Assembly (NCBI RefSeq): GCF_014119005.1
Contig: NZ_JACGYX010000002.1
Span: forward strand, 124,001 to 188,000
DNA length: 64,000 nucleotides
Direction of reading: 5' to 3'
Source: Psychrobacter sp. GP33
GTDB lineage: Bacteria; Pseudomonadota; Gammaproteobacteria; Pseudomonadales; Moraxellaceae
Part shown: piece by piece, positions 27,667 to 37,553 of the stretch
Position numbering within the stretch: the first letter of the stretch is position 1
Layout of the letters: every line of letters begins with the position of its first letter
Notes under the pieces: generated by a model
The model's input: only the letters and a program-made list of their open reading frames with translations
Told to the model about the DNA's origin: nothing
Database searches by the model: none
Position numbers and translations under genes: made by a program

Positions 27667-28470
27667 ATGCAATCTTGGGTAATTGGCAATTGGAAGCAAA
27701 ATCCAGCAACGAATCGTGATGCGATGACACTTGTGGATGCATTAGTAAGCGCAGCAAATACAGGTATTGATCAACAAAAATGCCAATTGATGGTTGCGCC
27801 CAGCTGCATTCATCTGGCAACGGTAAGCGCTCGCTTGCAAGGCTCATCACTGCTGTGTGCCGCGCAAGATATCAGCACTCATAGCCCAAGTGTTGGTGCT
27901 TATACCGGTGATTGCTCCGCTGAGCAAATGGCGGATGCAGGTGCGTCATGGACAATCTTAGGTCACTCAGAGCGTAGACAATATCATCGAGAATGTAACA
28001 ATATCCTTGTACAAAAAATGAGCAATGCCCTTAGCCAAAATTTAGGTATTGTTCTGTGTGTTGGTGAGACTCAGGCTCAGTATGATGCCAAGCAAACGCT
28101 AGCCGTGTTAACAGAACAATTGGCAGTGATACAGACGCTGTTACAACAAGCAGGGCAAGTTGCTGACTGTGCTGAAATCCTTGCTAAGCGTTTGATTGTC
28201 GCTTACGAGCCGGTATGGGCAATTGGTACTGGTAAAGTACCTACCGTTGACGAAGTCAGCGCCACTCATGAATATATCAAACAAACCGTTGCCAGTTTTG
28301 CTACCCCGCTTGCCAATGTCAGTGTCTTATATGGCGGTAGTGTTAATACTGCTAATGCCGATAACTTTGCAGCAAGTCCGATGATTAATGGGGCGTTGGT
28401 TGGCGGCGCTGCCTTAAATGCTGATAGTTTTTTAGCTATTGCAGGTGCGTTTGCTCGTGCCAAAGCATAA
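27667..28470 (+). CDS. tpiA: Triosephosphate isomerase
   Basis: Interconverts dihydroxyacetone phosphate and glyceraldehyde 3-phosphate in glycolysis and gluconeogenesis. The catalytic residues are all present: Lys10 in GNWKQN, His100 in LGHSERR, and Glu181 in [12 protein letters not shown] (flexible loop 6). The phosphate-binding YGGSV and GALVGGAAL close the barrel. At 267 residues it is slightly longer than E. coli TpiA (255). A ribosome binding site (AAGGTAGG) precedes the ATG. It lies upstream of secG, the conserved tpiA-secG order. Confidence 0.95.
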   Translation: MQSWVIGNWKQNPATNRDAMTLVDALVSAANTGIDQQKCQLMVAPSCIHLATVSARLQGSSLLCAAQDISTHSPSVGAYTGDCSAEQMADAGASWTILGHSERRQYHRECNNILVQKMSNALSQNLGIVLCVGETQAQYDAKQTLAVLTEQLAVIQTLLQQAGQVADCAEILAKRLIVAYEPVWAIGTGKVPTVDEVSATHEYIKQTVASFATPLANVSVLYGGSVNTANADNFAASPMINGALVGGAALNADSFLAIAGAFARAKA

Positions 28471-28476
28471 CAGCCA

Positions 28477-28504
28477 CTGTGTTAAGGCTTAACGCCCAAC
28501 ACAG
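28477..28504 (+). other. Hairpin after tpiA without T-run
   Basis: CTGTGTT pairs with AACACAG, with an inner GGC/GCC pairing. No T-run follows, so it is more likely a transcript-stabilising or processing hairpin than a terminator. Confidence 0.5.
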
Positions 28505-28744
28505 ATAAATGGATATAGCCGCCGTGCAACTTTTATTATTGCTACTATTACACCTATCTAAACGGTTAGTGATAAATTATGACAAGTCACTTTAATAGTG
28601 ACCTTGCAATCGTGTACAATGCGCCTTATTTAATATTCTCAATTTAATAGCATCAGTTAAGCGCATTGTTCTTTATCGTCATTGTTGCAACTGTAAGATT
28701 TAACTACCGTTATCCGCCGTTATTACGCGGCACAAGAGGACACC

Positions 28745-29053
28745 ATGTATACATTTATATTAGCCTTGCACATTATCGTGGCGATTGCCATGATCGGCTT
28801 GATTTTGATACAGCATGGTAAAGGGGCAGATGCTGGGGCTTCTTTTGGTGCCGGTTCCTCAGGTACTGTGTTTGGTGCAGCGGGTACTGCCAACTTCTTG
28901 ACTCGTGCTACTGCCGTATTGACTGCTATCTTCTTTGTGACCAGTATGACGCTAGCCGTACAAGCCCGGAAGCAAGCTGATGACCAGTTTCGCTTAGATG
29001 CGCCAGTATCAGTGCCACAAACGCCGCGTCCATTAACTGGTAATAGCCAGTAA
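28745..29053 (+). CDS. secG: Preprotein translocase subunit SecG
   Basis: The small two-helix subunit of the SecYEG channel that aids protein export. Helix 1 (residues ~3-22, ILALHIIVAIAMIGLILIQ) is followed by the conserved cytoplasmic HGKGADAGASFGAGSSGTVFGAAGTANFLTR-type loop, then helix 2 (about 53-72). At 102 residues it has the usual length. AGAGGA precedes the ATG. It is followed by tRNA-Leu as in E. coli. Confidence 0.94.
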   Translation: MYTFILALHIIVAIAMIGLILIQHGKGADAGASFGAGSSGTVFGAAGTANFLTRATAVLTAIFFVTSMTLAVQARKQADDQFRLDAPVSVPQTPRPLTGNSQ

Positions 29054-29282
29054 CTTATTAATGCTACTCATTAAACTATTAATAATGCTCAGTTTGTATT
29101 AATGATTTTAGATGGCTAATGTTGTCTGATAGCGCCGATGAACGCATTTTCATGGGCTGCCCTTGCAATTTGTATGAGTTAGTTTTACAATGCTTACCTG
29201 CTTTTAGCGCAGTTTACTAATGATAATCGTCCTCATGATTATTGAGATAAGTAAAAAGTAGCATAAGTAGATAGCAGGATAA

Positions 29283-29366
29283 GCGATTGTGGTGGAATGG
29301 TAGACACGCCATCTTGAGGGGGTGGTGGCGCAAGCTGTGGGGGTTCAAGTCCCCCCAATCGCACCA
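29283..29366 (+). tRNA. leuU: tRNA-Leu(GAG)
   Basis: Acceptor stem GCGATTG pairs with CAATCGC, followed by A and an encoded CCA. The anticodon stem CCATC/GGTGG encloses loop TTGAGGG with anticodon GAG. A 13-base variable arm marks it as class II. T-loop TTCAAGT is intact. It lies between secG and initiator tRNA, the same position as E. coli leuU. Confidence 0.95.
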
Positions 29367-29445
29367 AGTTTTTGACACGCAGCACCGCGTGAAGTTAGAG
29401 ATTGTAGCAACGAAATTTTTAATTTAAGTTATTTTAAAATAAAGA

Positions 29446-29474
29446 TTGACAGTTGTATCAAACCTACCTATAAT
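29446..29474 (+). promoter_or_regulatory. Perfect sigma-70 consensus promoter of initiator tRNA
   Basis: TTGACA at 29446-29451 and TATAAT at 29469-29474 are spaced by exactly 17 bases, matching the consensus at all 12 positions. The tRNA begins 17 bases further on. Confidence 0.9.
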
Positions 29475-29490
29475 GTGCGTTCTAGATTGA

Positions 29491-29567
<77 letters not shown>

Positions 29568-29614
29568 CTTTTTATACTGATGTTTTGTAACCTAAATTTG
29601 TCAGTAACAATCAG

Positions 29615-29641
29615 CCCACCATAATGTTTGTGGGTTTTTTT
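29615..29641 (+). terminator. Intrinsic terminator after initiator tRNA
   Basis: CCCAC and GTGGG pair around a ten-base loop and are followed by seven T. It should separate the tRNA transcript from rimP. Confidence 0.85.
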
Positions 29642-29980
29642 GTATCTAACGGTTGGTGTTATCTCGGTATTTGTCATATATATGCTAAGCTTTTGATTTA
29701 CAGCGTCCAGCAATCGCCACCTCTTAGCTTATCATGATGAAGGCTATGTTCTTTTATCCCTATTTCCTATGATAAATGTCTGCATTAGCTTTTTAGTGCG
29801 TGCTCATTATTTGGCCTTATACATATAAGGGTTATAGCAGAATAAGATTAGGTCATAGCAACATTGAGCTTAATAGCAACAACAATACTTATATCAACTT
29901 CGTCAGACACATTAAAAGTTAACTATATTAAAGTAATCTTACCTAACTCTTTAAAAAAACATACCCACCCATTATATAAT
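29642..29980. other. Intergenic region upstream of rimP
   Basis: An AT-rich spacer of 339 bases with no gene that I can support. Its right end leads into the palindrome listed next. Confidence 0.4.
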
Positions 29981-30004
29981 TCACTTAATATAATAACTAA
30001 GTGA
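29981..30004 (+). promoter_or_regulatory. Inverted repeat overlapping a -10-like element upstream of rimP
   Basis: TCACTTA and TAAGTGA are perfect inverted repeats separated by ten bases that contain TATAAT (29989-29994). This is the layout of an operator across a promoter -10 region, 22 bases before the rimP start. The regulator is unknown. It could also simply form a leader hairpin. Confidence 0.45.
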
Positions 30005-30025
30005 TTAGGAAGATATAAACAGATT

Positions 30026-30526
30026 ATGAAACTTTCGACCAAAGTAACAGAGTTGACTACGATTATTGCCCCAGCCGTTGCTGCTTGTGACGTGGCTTTA
30101 TGGGGCGTTGAATTTGTACCGCAAGGGCAGCGCTCATTACTACGTATCTATATTGAGGCGTTGCCAGCAGAGCAAGCCCAAGGTACGCAGGTAACGATTG
30201 AAAACTGCGCAGCGGTGAATCATCAAGTTAGCGGTATTTTAGAAGTGCATGACCCTATTGCTGGCGAATTTATTTTAGAAGTCTCGTCACCTGGATTTGA
30301 TCGTGCCTTTTTCTCTGATGAGCAAATGCATGGTTATATCGGTCAGACGGTGAGTCTACGTTTGATTCAAGCAATCGGGGAAGGCGACAAAAAACGTCGC
30401 AAAACAACAGGTATCTTGAATAGTATTGATGCGACAAACTTGACTTTGACCGCAACAGACGGCGAGCAGTTTGACATTGCATTGAGCAATATTGATAAAG
30501 CCAATTTAATTTATGAAGATGCTTAG
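30026..30526 (+). CDS. rimP: Ribosome maturation factor RimP
   Basis: Needed for assembly of the 30S subunit. The 166-residue protein has the two-domain pattern of the family: LWGVEFVPQGQRSLLRIYIE with the QVTIENCAAVNHQVSGILEVHDPI block, then ILEVSSPGFDR leading into an Sm-like C-terminal domain. It is the first gene of rimP-nusA-infB-rbfA-truB, as in E. coli. AGGAAG precedes the ATG. Confidence 0.94.
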   Translation: MKLSTKVTELTTIIAPAVAACDVALWGVEFVPQGQRSLLRIYIEALPAEQAQGTQVTIENCAAVNHQVSGILEVHDPIAGEFILEVSSPGFDRAFFSDEQMHGYIGQTVSLRLIQAIGEGDKKRRKTTGILNSIDATNLTLTATDGEQFDIALSNIDKANLIYEDA

Positions 30527-30742
30527 TTATTACTTAATCATTGCTGACTCAGTCATGGTCTAAAAAATTACTTTAGAGGCGTTGGCGTAACAGCTTTGTT
30601 ATAAAGGTATTAGCGTATAGCTATAACAGATAAGTATCTAACCGTAACTTTCGAAATAGTAAGTCGCTGAACATAGTTATAAGCTATTGATTCAGCACTG
30701 ACACCATTGAAGCCAATTATAAAATGATAGGACAGGTATAGC

Positions 30743-32227
30743 ATGAGTCGTGAAATCTTAACGGTAGTTGAAACCGTCAGTAATGAAAAAGGCTTAAATC
30801 CTGAAGACATCTTTGAAGCAATAGAAGACGCTTTGGTGGTTTCGACCAAGAAAAAAGTCTATACCGATCAGCCGGAAGTAGAAGTGCGCGTGGCGATTAA
30901 TCGCGAAACAGGCGATTATGATACTTATCGTTACTGGACTGTTGTGGCTGATGAAGATCATGAAATGCCTGCTTGCCAGTTGGCAATTACCGATCTTGAT
31001 CAAGAAGAATGGTCTATTGGTGATATTAAAGAAGAACAGATTGAATCGATTGAATTTGGTCGTATTGCAGCTACGCAAGCGAAACAAGTCATCATCCAAA
31101 AAATTCGTGAAGCAGAGCGTGCGCTTGTTGCTGATGCTTTTGAGCCGCGCGTTGGTGAGATGATGTATGGAGAAATTAAAAAACAGACCCGTGATGGTTA
31201 TATCGTTGATTTAGGCGATAATACTGAGGGTTATTTGTCACGCGATCAGATGCTGCCACGTGAGCAATTACGAGCAAAGTCACGTATTAACGCTATTTTA
31301 TATCATGTGAATCGTGAGAATCGCGGCGCCCAATTATTATTATCTCGTACACGTCCTGAGATGCTATCTGCCTTGATGCAAAAAGAAGTGCCAGAAATTG
31401 CTGAGCAAATTATTGAGATTCGTAATGTTGCTCGTCTGCCAGGTACTCGTGCTAAAATAGCCGTGAAAACCAATGATCATCGTATTGATCCTGTTGGTGC
31501 CTGTATTGGTATGCGTGGTACGCGTATCCAAGCGGTTCAGCAAGAGCTTGATGGCGAACGCATTGATGTCGTAGTATGGTCAGATGATCCTGCACAGTAT
31601 ATCATTAGCTCGCTTGAGCCTGCTGATGTTAGTAGTATTATTCTAGATGAAGATACCAAGACGGCTGATATCGTATTTGCTACCAACGATCAACTGGCAC
31701 GTGCCATTGGTTCGCAAGGTCAAAACGTACGCTTAGCGTCAGAGTTGACTGGTTATAAGCTCAACATGATGCTAGAAGAAGAATATCAGCAGCGCCAAGA
31801 AAATGAATCAAAAGTCTTTATCACGCTTTTTTATGAGCGCTTAGAGGTGGATCAAGACTTGGCACAAGCGCTGGTTGATATTGGTTTCACCAGTATTGAA
31901 GAAGTGGCTTATGTGCCTGCCGATACCTTTTATGATATCGAAGGCTTGGACGATGCAGCCATTGATATGATTCAAGAGCGCGCAAAAGAAGTTGTAATCG
32001 CGGATGAATTGGTAAAACAACAAAATATGAAAGAGCCGAGTCAAGAGCTGCAAGATCTAGAGGGTATGACAGTCGGTTGGGCTTATAAAATGGCTCAAAA
32101 AGACATCATTACCGTTGATGATTTGGCTGAACAAGCAGTATTTGATTTGGAAGATATCGAAGGCTTAGATGCTGAAACAGCAGGACAGCTGATTATGAAG
32201 GCTCGGGAATCTTGGTTCGATGAATAG
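30743..32227 (+). CDS. nusA: Transcription termination/antitermination factor NusA
   Basis: Binds RNA polymerase and nascent RNA, promoting pausing, intrinsic termination and ribosomal antitermination. Domains in order are an N-terminal RNA-polymerase-binding domain (~1-125), S1 (~130-200, with GEIKKQTRDGYIVDLGDNTEGYL-like sequence), two KH domains (~205-345, with GACIGMRGTRIQAV and AIGSQGQNVRLAS), and two C-terminal acidic repeats (~365-494). The acidic repeats are found in the gammaproteobacterial form that contacts the alpha subunit. At 494 residues it matches E. coli (495). Confidence 0.96.
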   Translation: MSREILTVVETVSNEKGLNPEDIFEAIEDALVVSTKKKVYTDQPEVEVRVAINRETGDYDTYRYWTVVADEDHEMPACQLAITDLDQEEWSIGDIKEEQIESIEFGRIAATQAKQVIIQKIREAERALVADAFEPRVGEMMYGEIKKQTRDGYIVDLGDNTEGYLSRDQMLPREQLRAKSRINAILYHVNRENRGAQLLLSRTRPEMLSALMQKEVPEIAEQIIEIRNVARLPGTRAKIAVKTNDHRIDPVGACIGMRGTRIQAVQQELDGERIDVVVWSDDPAQYIISSLEPADVSSIILDEDTKTADIVFATNDQLARAIGSQGQNVRLASELTGYKLNMMLEEEYQQRQENESKVFITLFYERLEVDQDLAQALVDIGFTSIEEVAYVPADTFYDIEGLDDAAIDMIQERAKEVVIADELVKQQNMKEPSQELQDLEGMTVGWAYKMAQKDIITVDDLAEQAVFDLEDIEGLDAETAGQLIMKARESWFDE

Positions 32228-32236
32228 GCGTTAACT

Positions 32237-32263
32237 GCATATCACTGTCTTTTGGTGATATGC
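32237..32263 (+). other. Hairpin in the nusA-infB gap
   Basis: GCATATCAC pairs perfectly with GTGATATGC around a nine-base loop. No T-run follows. It may be a processing or stability element in the operon mRNA. Confidence 0.55.
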
Positions 32264-32384
32264 TAGCGACATAAAGCACGGATAATTGGGTGTATAAAAA
32301 GCCAGTTATCCCGCTTAACGCAATCATTTGTAGCCAATAATTGAATTGAACATATAGCAAACAATAGACAGTAGGTGATAATCA

Positions 32385-35120
32385 ATGGCAGATAAGACCG
32401 TCAAAGAACTGGCAGATATGGTAGGCAAAGCCGCAAGTGCTGTACAACAGCAATTGTTGGATGCTGGGCTGCCTGCTCGTAGTGAGGATGACTTGGTCAC
32501 CGAACTTGAGCAAGAAAAGTTGGTGACGTATTTAAAACAAAGTCATGGTCAGCAAGAAAAGCGCCGTATTAGCCTAAAATCTAAGACGACCAGTACCGCT
32601 CGCGTGACCGGCTCTTCAGGCAAATCGAAGAGTGTCAATGTTGAAGTGCGCAAAAAGAAAACCTTTGAGAAGCCAAATCCTGAACAGATGGCTGAAGAAT
32701 TGGCAGCACGCGAGCAAGCGCTAATAGAAGCACAAGCTCGCGCGGTTAAAGATGCAGAAGAACGTGCTGCTACTAAGAAAAAGGCAGAAGAGCGCCAAGC
32801 GGCAACACTTGCTGCCATGCGCACCAGTCTTGGTTCAAGTAAAGACTCTTCTGGCAAAAGCGCTAAAGTTGCCAACTCTTCAGTGGTAGTAAAAAAAGGT
32901 GGCAAAAATGCTGCCATTGAAATCATCGTAAAAGAAAAAGAGAAAGCGAAGAAAAAAGTTGCAGCAACCAAGCCTAAAGTTGAAACAGCTGCTGAACGCA
33001 AAATTCGTGAAGCACGTGAAGTAGAAGAAGAACGTCTACGTCAAATCGAGGCAAAAACGCGTCGCGCCCAAGCTGAAGAAGCGCAAAAGCGTACGCTTGA
33101 GCAAATGCGTAAAATGGCAGGTCAATATACTGATCAGCCAGCAACGGAAGTGCGTAAAGATGAGCCATTGGCTGAAGGTTTGGTAGGTGATGCATTAGAA
33201 GAGTCCTTTGAAAAAGAACGTCGCGAAATCAAGCGCGGCGCCACTAGCACGGGTGCTCGCGGACGTCGCCGTAAAAATCAAGATGAGCGCGAAATTAAAA
33301 ATCGTAATAACGGCTTACGTTCAGCACAAGCATCACAGCATAAGTTTGAAAAGCCAGTTGAAAAAATCGTTTATGATGTTGAAATTAGCGAGCAAATCAC
33401 CGTTTCAGATTTAGCACAACGTATGGCTGTTAAAGCCCGCGAAGTGACTAAGCTACTTATGAAAATGGGTGAGTTAGCAAGCGAGTCAGATAGTATTGAC
33501 CAAGCTACAGCGAGCTTAATCGTTGAAGAAATGGGTCACAACCCAGTACCGGTTAGTGATACCAAAGTCGAAGATGATCTGCATGACGCCGTTGATGAGC
33601 GTAGTAGTAATGTGCAAGCGCGCCCACCAGTGGTGACCATCATGGGTCACGTTGACCATGGTAAAACATCTTTACTTGATAAAATCCGTGAAACGAAAGT
33701 TGCCACAGGTGAAGCAGGCGGTATTACCCAGCATATTGGTGCCTATCATGTGAAAACTGCACGTGGTGTTATTACTTTCCTTGATACTCCAGGTCACGCC
33801 GCCTTTAGTGCAATGCGTTCACGTGGTGCTCAAGCAACAGATATCGTGGTGTTAGTAGTAGCTGCTGACGATGGCATGATGCCACAAACTGAAGAAGCTA
33901 TTGATCACGCACGTGCTGCGGGTACGCCTATTATTGTTGCCATTAACAAAATGGACAAACCAAGCGCCGATCCTGATCGTGTGTTAAATGAATTGACCGC
34001 CAAGCAAGTTATCTCAGAAGAATGGGGTGGCGATACGCCAATGGCACGTATCTCAGCCAAAACTGGCGAAGGTATCGATGAGCTGCTTGAGTATATCAGC
34101 TTGCAAGCAGAGCTAATGGAATTAGAAGCTCCATTAGACGGCGCTGCCCAAGGTGTGGTTATTGAGTCAAGACTTGAAAAAGGTCGTGGTCCTGTTGCTA
34201 CTGTCTTGGTCAAAAAAGGCACGTTGAAGCAAGGCGACTTAGTACTAGCCGGTGAACATTATGGTAAAGTTCGTGCCATGATTGATGAACATGGTAAACG
34301 CATTCAATCAGCAGGTCCTTCTATTCCTGTTGAGATTTTAGGCTTACCTGAAACACCAGCGTCTGGTAGTGAATTCTTAGTCGTTAGTGATGAGAAAAAA
34401 GCACGCGAAGTGGCAGAATTTAGAGCCAGTCGTGAACGTGAGCAGCAGCTTGAACGTCAAAACACTATGCGCTTAGAAAGCTTATTTGAGCAAATGGAAC
34501 AAGGCGATGTCTCCTTCTTAAACATTGTTCTTAAAACTGACGTTCGCGGTTCGCTTGAAGCGCTGCTTTCAGCGTTGAACGACTTATCGACGGATGAAGT
34601 TAAAGTTCGTGTGATCAGTTCAGGTGTTGGTCCGATTTCTGAATCTGACGTGACCCTTGCTGAATCTAGTGAGGCGGTATTGCTTGGCTTTAACGTTCGT
34701 GCGGATGCAACGGCGCGTCGTAAAGCAGATGCTGCTGATATGGATATTCGTTATTACAGTGTTATCTATGGCTTGATCGATGATGTAAAAGCGGCAATGA
34801 GTGGTATGCTTGCTCCTGAACATCGTGAGAAAATCTTAGGTATTGCCGACGTACGTGAAGTATTCCGCTCTAGTAAGTTTGGCGCGGCTGCTGGTTGTAT
34901 GGTGGTTGAAGGTACAATCTTCCGTAATAAACCTATTCGTGTATTGCGTGATGACAAGGTTATCTTTACCGGTCAATTGCAGTCACTACGTCGTTATAAA
35001 GAAGACGTTAACGAAGTACGTACTGGCATGGAATGTGGTCTTGCTGTTCGTGGCTATGATGTTGAAGCCGGTGATAAAATCGAAGTATTTGAAATTCAGC
35101 AGTTTGAGCGTACCATCTAA
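32385..35120 (+). CDS. infB: Translation initiation factor IF-2
   Basis: A GTPase that places initiator tRNA in the ribosomal P site and joins the subunits. It has an N-terminal IF2_N module (1-50) and a long charged Lys/Glu/Ala-rich linker (~90-330). A second IF2_N-like module (~345-395) precedes the G domain with [17 protein letters not shown] and NKMD, followed by domains II-IV that end in the fMet-tRNA-binding C2. At 911 residues the length is typical of the long form. GTAGGTGA precedes the ATG. It lies between nusA and rbfA; an intrinsic terminator follows. Confidence 0.96.
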   Translation: MADKTVKELADMVGKAASAVQQQLLDAGLPARSEDDLVTELEQEKLVTYLKQSHGQQEKRRISLKSKTTSTARVTGSSGKSKSVNVEVRKKKTFEKPNPEQMAEELAAREQALIEAQARAVKDAEERAATKKKAEERQAATLAAMRTSLGSSKDSSGKSAKVANSSVVVKKGGKNAAIEIIVKEKEKAKKKVAATKPKVETAAERKIREAREVEEERLRQIEAKTRRAQAEEAQKRTLEQMRKMAGQYTDQPATEVRKDEPLAEGLVGDALEESFEKERREIKRGATSTGARGRRRKNQDEREIKNRNNGLRSAQASQHKFEKPVEKIVYDVEISEQITVSDLAQRMAVKAREVTKLLMKMGELASESDSIDQATASLIVEEMGHNPVPVSDTKVEDDLHDAVDERSSNVQARPPVVTIMGHVDHGKTSLLDKIRETKVATGEAGGITQHIGAYHVKTARGVITFLDTPGHAAFSAMRSRGAQATDIVVLVVAADDGMMPQTEEAIDHARAAGTPIIVAINKMDKPSADPDRVLNELTAKQVISEEWGGDTPMARISAKTGEGIDELLEYISLQAELMELEAPLDGAAQGVVIESRLEKGRGPVATVLVKKGTLKQGDLVLAGEHYGKVRAMIDEHGKRIQSAGPSIPVEILGLPETPASGSEFLVVSDEKKAREVAEFRASREREQQLERQNTMRLESLFEQMEQGDVSFLNIVLKTDVRGSLEALLSALNDLSTDEVKVRVISSGVGPISESDVTLAESSEAVLLGFNVRADATARRKADAADMDIRYYSVIYGLIDDVKAAMSGMLAPEHREKILGIADVREVFRSSKFGAAAGCMVVEGTIFRNKPIRVLRDDKVIFTGQLQSLRRYKEDVNEVRTGMECGLAVRGYDVEAGDKIEVFEIQQFERTI

Positions 35121-35202
35121 ACCAGCGTACTCTCTAAACAGACGATACGCCTAACCAGCTGCGCATCTTTTTAGCATTGCTGACGGATATTGTGCTGTAA
35201 TT

Positions 35203-35236
35203 AGGTCTAACAGGTTCATCCTGGTAGACCTTTTTT
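35203..35236 (+). terminator. Intrinsic terminator between infB and rbfA
   Basis: AGGTCTA and TAGACCT form the outer stem, CAGG and CCTG the inner stem, with a five-base loop and six T after the stem. It sits inside an operon that is usually continuous, 83 bases after infB and 43 before rbfA, so read-through or a separate rbfA promoter is needed. Confidence 0.85.
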
Positions 35237-35278
35237 ATTATATAACCGCCGCTATTTTATAAGAAACAGGATAATAAT

Positions 35279-35683
35279 ATGAACCAACGTTTACAACGCC
35301 TATCCGATCAGATTCAGCGCGAACTTGCAGTACTGATACGTGATGCTGTTAACGATCCACGCCTGACTGGTTTTGTAACCATCTCTACCGTCAAAGTTAG
35401 CCCTGACTTGGGTTATGCCGATATTTATGTCACCATCATGGAGCCTGAGCTCAATGATGCCATGGTTAAAACCAATCATGAACAAAGCGTAAACGTATTA
35501 AATAAAGCAGCTGGCTTCTTGCGTACGGAGCTTAGCCATAGCCTAAAAACACGTACTACACCGCGTTTGCGTTTTCATTATGACGAGGTTACCGCTCGCG
35601 GCAACTATATGATGGATTTGATCAATCAGGCAGTGACTAAAACTGAGCAAAACGAAACTGAAGTGCAAGAAATAGACGAGTAA
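35279..35683 (+). CDS. rbfA: Ribosome-binding factor A
   Basis: A KH-like small protein that binds immature 30S subunits near helix 1 and is important in cold adaptation. Family blocks are QRLQRLSDQIQRELAVLIRDAVNDPRL, VTISTVKVSPDLGYADIYVTI and LRFHYDE. The 134-residue length is usual. The C-terminal ~15 residues are acidic. AGGA precedes the ATG. The truB start codon follows its stop directly, so the two are translationally coupled. Confidence 0.94.
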   Translation: MNQRLQRLSDQIQRELAVLIRDAVNDPRLTGFVTISTVKVSPDLGYADIYVTIMEPELNDAMVKTNHEQSVNVLNKAAGFLRTELSHSLKTRTTPRLRFHYDEVTARGNYMMDLINQAVTKTEQNETEVQEIDE

Positions 35684-36706
35684 ATGACTATTATGGCTAT
35701 AGCGTCAAAGTTGGCAGTAAAGGAAAAAATCTCAGGGGTTATCTTAATTGACAAGCCCATCGGTATGACCTCACAGCAAGTGGTATCTAAGGTTAAGTAT
35801 TTGTTTAAGTCGCCAATACATGACAGCAAAAAGGCGGGTCATACGGGGACACTTGACCCAATGGCAACAGGATTGTTGCCTATTTGCTTAGGTGAGGCGA
35901 CTAAATTTAGCCATTATCAGCTTGATGCAGACAAATCTTATCAGGCTACGATATTGTTAGGCAGTCAGACGGATACTGGTGATGCTGATGGGAAAGTTGT
36001 CGCCCAAGCTGACGTACCGATACTTACCGCAGACTTATTACAGCAGGCTGCTCAGCACTTTATGGGCGCACAGCAGCAAATGCCGCCGATGTACTCTGCG
36101 CTAAAAAAAGATGGTAAAAAACTCTATGAGTATGCGCGAGCTGGTATTGAGATTGAACGTCCATTAAGGGATATTGAGACTAAAGCGTTGAGCTTAGAGC
36201 TACTGACTGCGCAGCAAATACAGCTGACCGTAACTTGTACAAAAGGCACTTACGTGCGCGTACTTGGCGAGGATATTGCTAAGTATTTAGGAACGCTTGG
36301 TCACTTGGTTGCTTTACGCCGTATCCAAGTGGGCAAATTTTGCCTGAGTGACGCTATTACCATTGAGCAACTCGAACAAAAAGATATCAATGCCCGTTTA
36401 GGACAGCTTTTACCTATTGATGCTTGCGTCAATATTAGCGCCACATTAATGTTAAATGTCGCGCAGTGCGAGCGTATACATATGGGGCAACGCTTAAACG
36501 TGCTTGAACAACTGACGCCTGAGCTTAATGCATATATTAGCGCTAATATCGCGCGAGAGGTGGCAAATTCTAGCGCTACCGATATCCCAATGGAATATGA
36601 GTTGCCTGTTGATATTCGTCTGATAGATGAAGCAGGACAATTTTTAGGTTTGGGCGCTGTCAGCCTTAATGGACGCTTGCAGCCGAAAAAATTAATCCAA
36701 CGTTAG
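35684..36706 (+). CDS. truB: tRNA pseudouridine(55) synthase TruB
   Basis: Makes pseudouridine 55 in the T-loop of tRNAs. The catalytic motif GHTGTLDPMATGLLPICLG, with its nucleophilic Asp at about residue 58, is present, along with YSALKKDGKKLYEYAR and the KGTYVR block. The ATG at 35684 immediately follows the rbfA stop codon. Another ATG three codons downstream is possible. At 340 residues it is longer than E. coli TruB (314), with the extra sequence near residues 285-310 in the C-terminal domain. Confidence 0.94.
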   Translation: MTIMAIASKLAVKEKISGVILIDKPIGMTSQQVVSKVKYLFKSPIHDSKKAGHTGTLDPMATGLLPICLGEATKFSHYQLDADKSYQATILLGSQTDTGDADGKVVAQADVPILTADLLQQAAQHFMGAQQQMPPMYSALKKDGKKLYEYARAGIEIERPLRDIETKALSLELLTAQQIQLTVTCTKGTYVRVLGEDIAKYLGTLGHLVALRRIQVGKFCLSDAITIEQLEQKDINARLGQLLPIDACVNISATLMLNVAQCERIHMGQRLNVLEQLTPELNAYISANIAREVANSSATDIPMEYELPVDIRLIDEAGQFLGLGAVSLNGRLQPKKLIQR

Positions 36707-36764
36707 ATAGTTTTTGTCATATTTACGTACAAAATACATTAATCACATACTGTCACATTTAATT

Positions 36765-36798
36765 GCAGGTTTCATCTATAGTGAAACCTGCCTTTTTT
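36765..36798 (+). terminator. Intrinsic terminator after truB
   Basis: GCAGGTTTCA and TGAAACCTGC pair around a seven-base loop, followed by a run of T. It ends the rimP-truB transcript. Confidence 0.92.
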
Positions 36799-37014
36799 AT
36801 ACACTAGTTTTTGTTAGATAACCTTGTCCGCTAAGGAAGGCGACACTGTTAATTATTAAGGTAAAAAAACTATTAAGGTAAAAATAAGAAAAATATTAAC
36901 TAATAAAATTATTAATAGAAAAGTTGATTGCTGAGAAAGAAGTATTGCAAGAAAACTTATATAAGTATTAATTTTAAATCGTGAGCTATTCTAACCATCA
37001 AGAAGGAGTACACA

Positions 37015-37158
37015 ATGTCACAGCCGAACCCGAATGATACGCCATTTGAGCAACAACGTTCTGATGCTGCTAGAGCTGCGTTAGAAGGTCAAACGGAAAA
37101 AGATAGTGAAAGTGGTAAGTCAGAAAATAGTGATGATAATGAAAGTGACTCTGAGTAA
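37015..37158 (+). CDS. Small acidic protein, 47 residues, unknown function
   Basis: A 47-residue frame with AAGGAG seven bases before the ATG and an intrinsic terminator after it. The product is acidic and probably disordered: the last 20 residues are mostly Glu, Asp, Ser and Asn (ending DDNESDSE), and the first half has a short helix-prone stretch (QQRSDAARAALEG). I do not recognise a family. It lies between truB and rpsO with a second small acidic gene. The strong ribosome binding site and own terminator support a real gene. Confidence 0.65.
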   Translation: MSQPNPNDTPFEQQRSDAARAALEGQTEKDSESGKSENSDDNESDSE

Positions 37159-37240
37159 GCAAATAATAAATAAGTGAACAATAATTTAAATAATGTTCAA
37201 AAAAATAGTAAATTTTTCTTTGAACTTTTATTTTCATTTT

Positions 37241-37275
37241 AAAAATGCCAAACATAATAAAGGTTTGGCATTTTT
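37241..37275 (+). terminator. Intrinsic terminator after the 47-residue gene
   Basis: ATGCCAAAC pairs with GTTTGGCAT (A/T flanks extend the stem) around a nine-base loop, followed by T-rich sequence. Confidence 0.9.
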
Positions 37276-37328
37276 ATTTTCCAGTATTTGGGTTGTTATT
37301 TATATAGCCTATAGAAAGGAGAGATAAT

Positions 37329-37511
37329 ATGGATAAATCTAAACAAATACTGGATGCAGAAGAACAAAAAATAGAACAGTTAGCGGATGATATTAATCCT
37401 AAAGATAAAGAGCCTGAAAGTCTGGCTGAAGCGATAACGGCACCGTTAGCCGACGATGCGCTTGGTGGTCACGCAACGCAAGCGGATATTAAAGAAAATG
37501 CCAAAAAGTAA
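37329..37511 (+). CDS. Small acidic protein, 60 residues, unknown function
   Basis: A 60-residue hydrophilic protein with AAAGGAGAG seven bases before the ATG and a long terminator hairpin after it. The composition is rich in Glu, Asp, Lys and Ala. It has segments such as ILDAEEQKIEQLADDINP and a C-terminal ADIKENAKK, and no membrane segment or cysteine. I recognise no family. It is probably a cytosolic, partly helical or disordered protein transcribed separately from truB and rpsO. Confidence 0.68.
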   Translation: MDKSKQILDAEEQKIEQLADDINPKDKEPESLAEAITAPLADDALGGHATQADIKENAKK

Positions 37512-37553
37512 GTTACTAAAGAGTAGGTTATTATTAAACGCTAACGAGGTTTT

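Noticed and set aside
32549-33001. Leftward 150-codon frame inside infB
   Set aside because: Shadow of the Lys/Glu/Ala-rich linker of IF-2, which reads as Leu/Phe/Ser-rich on the other strand.
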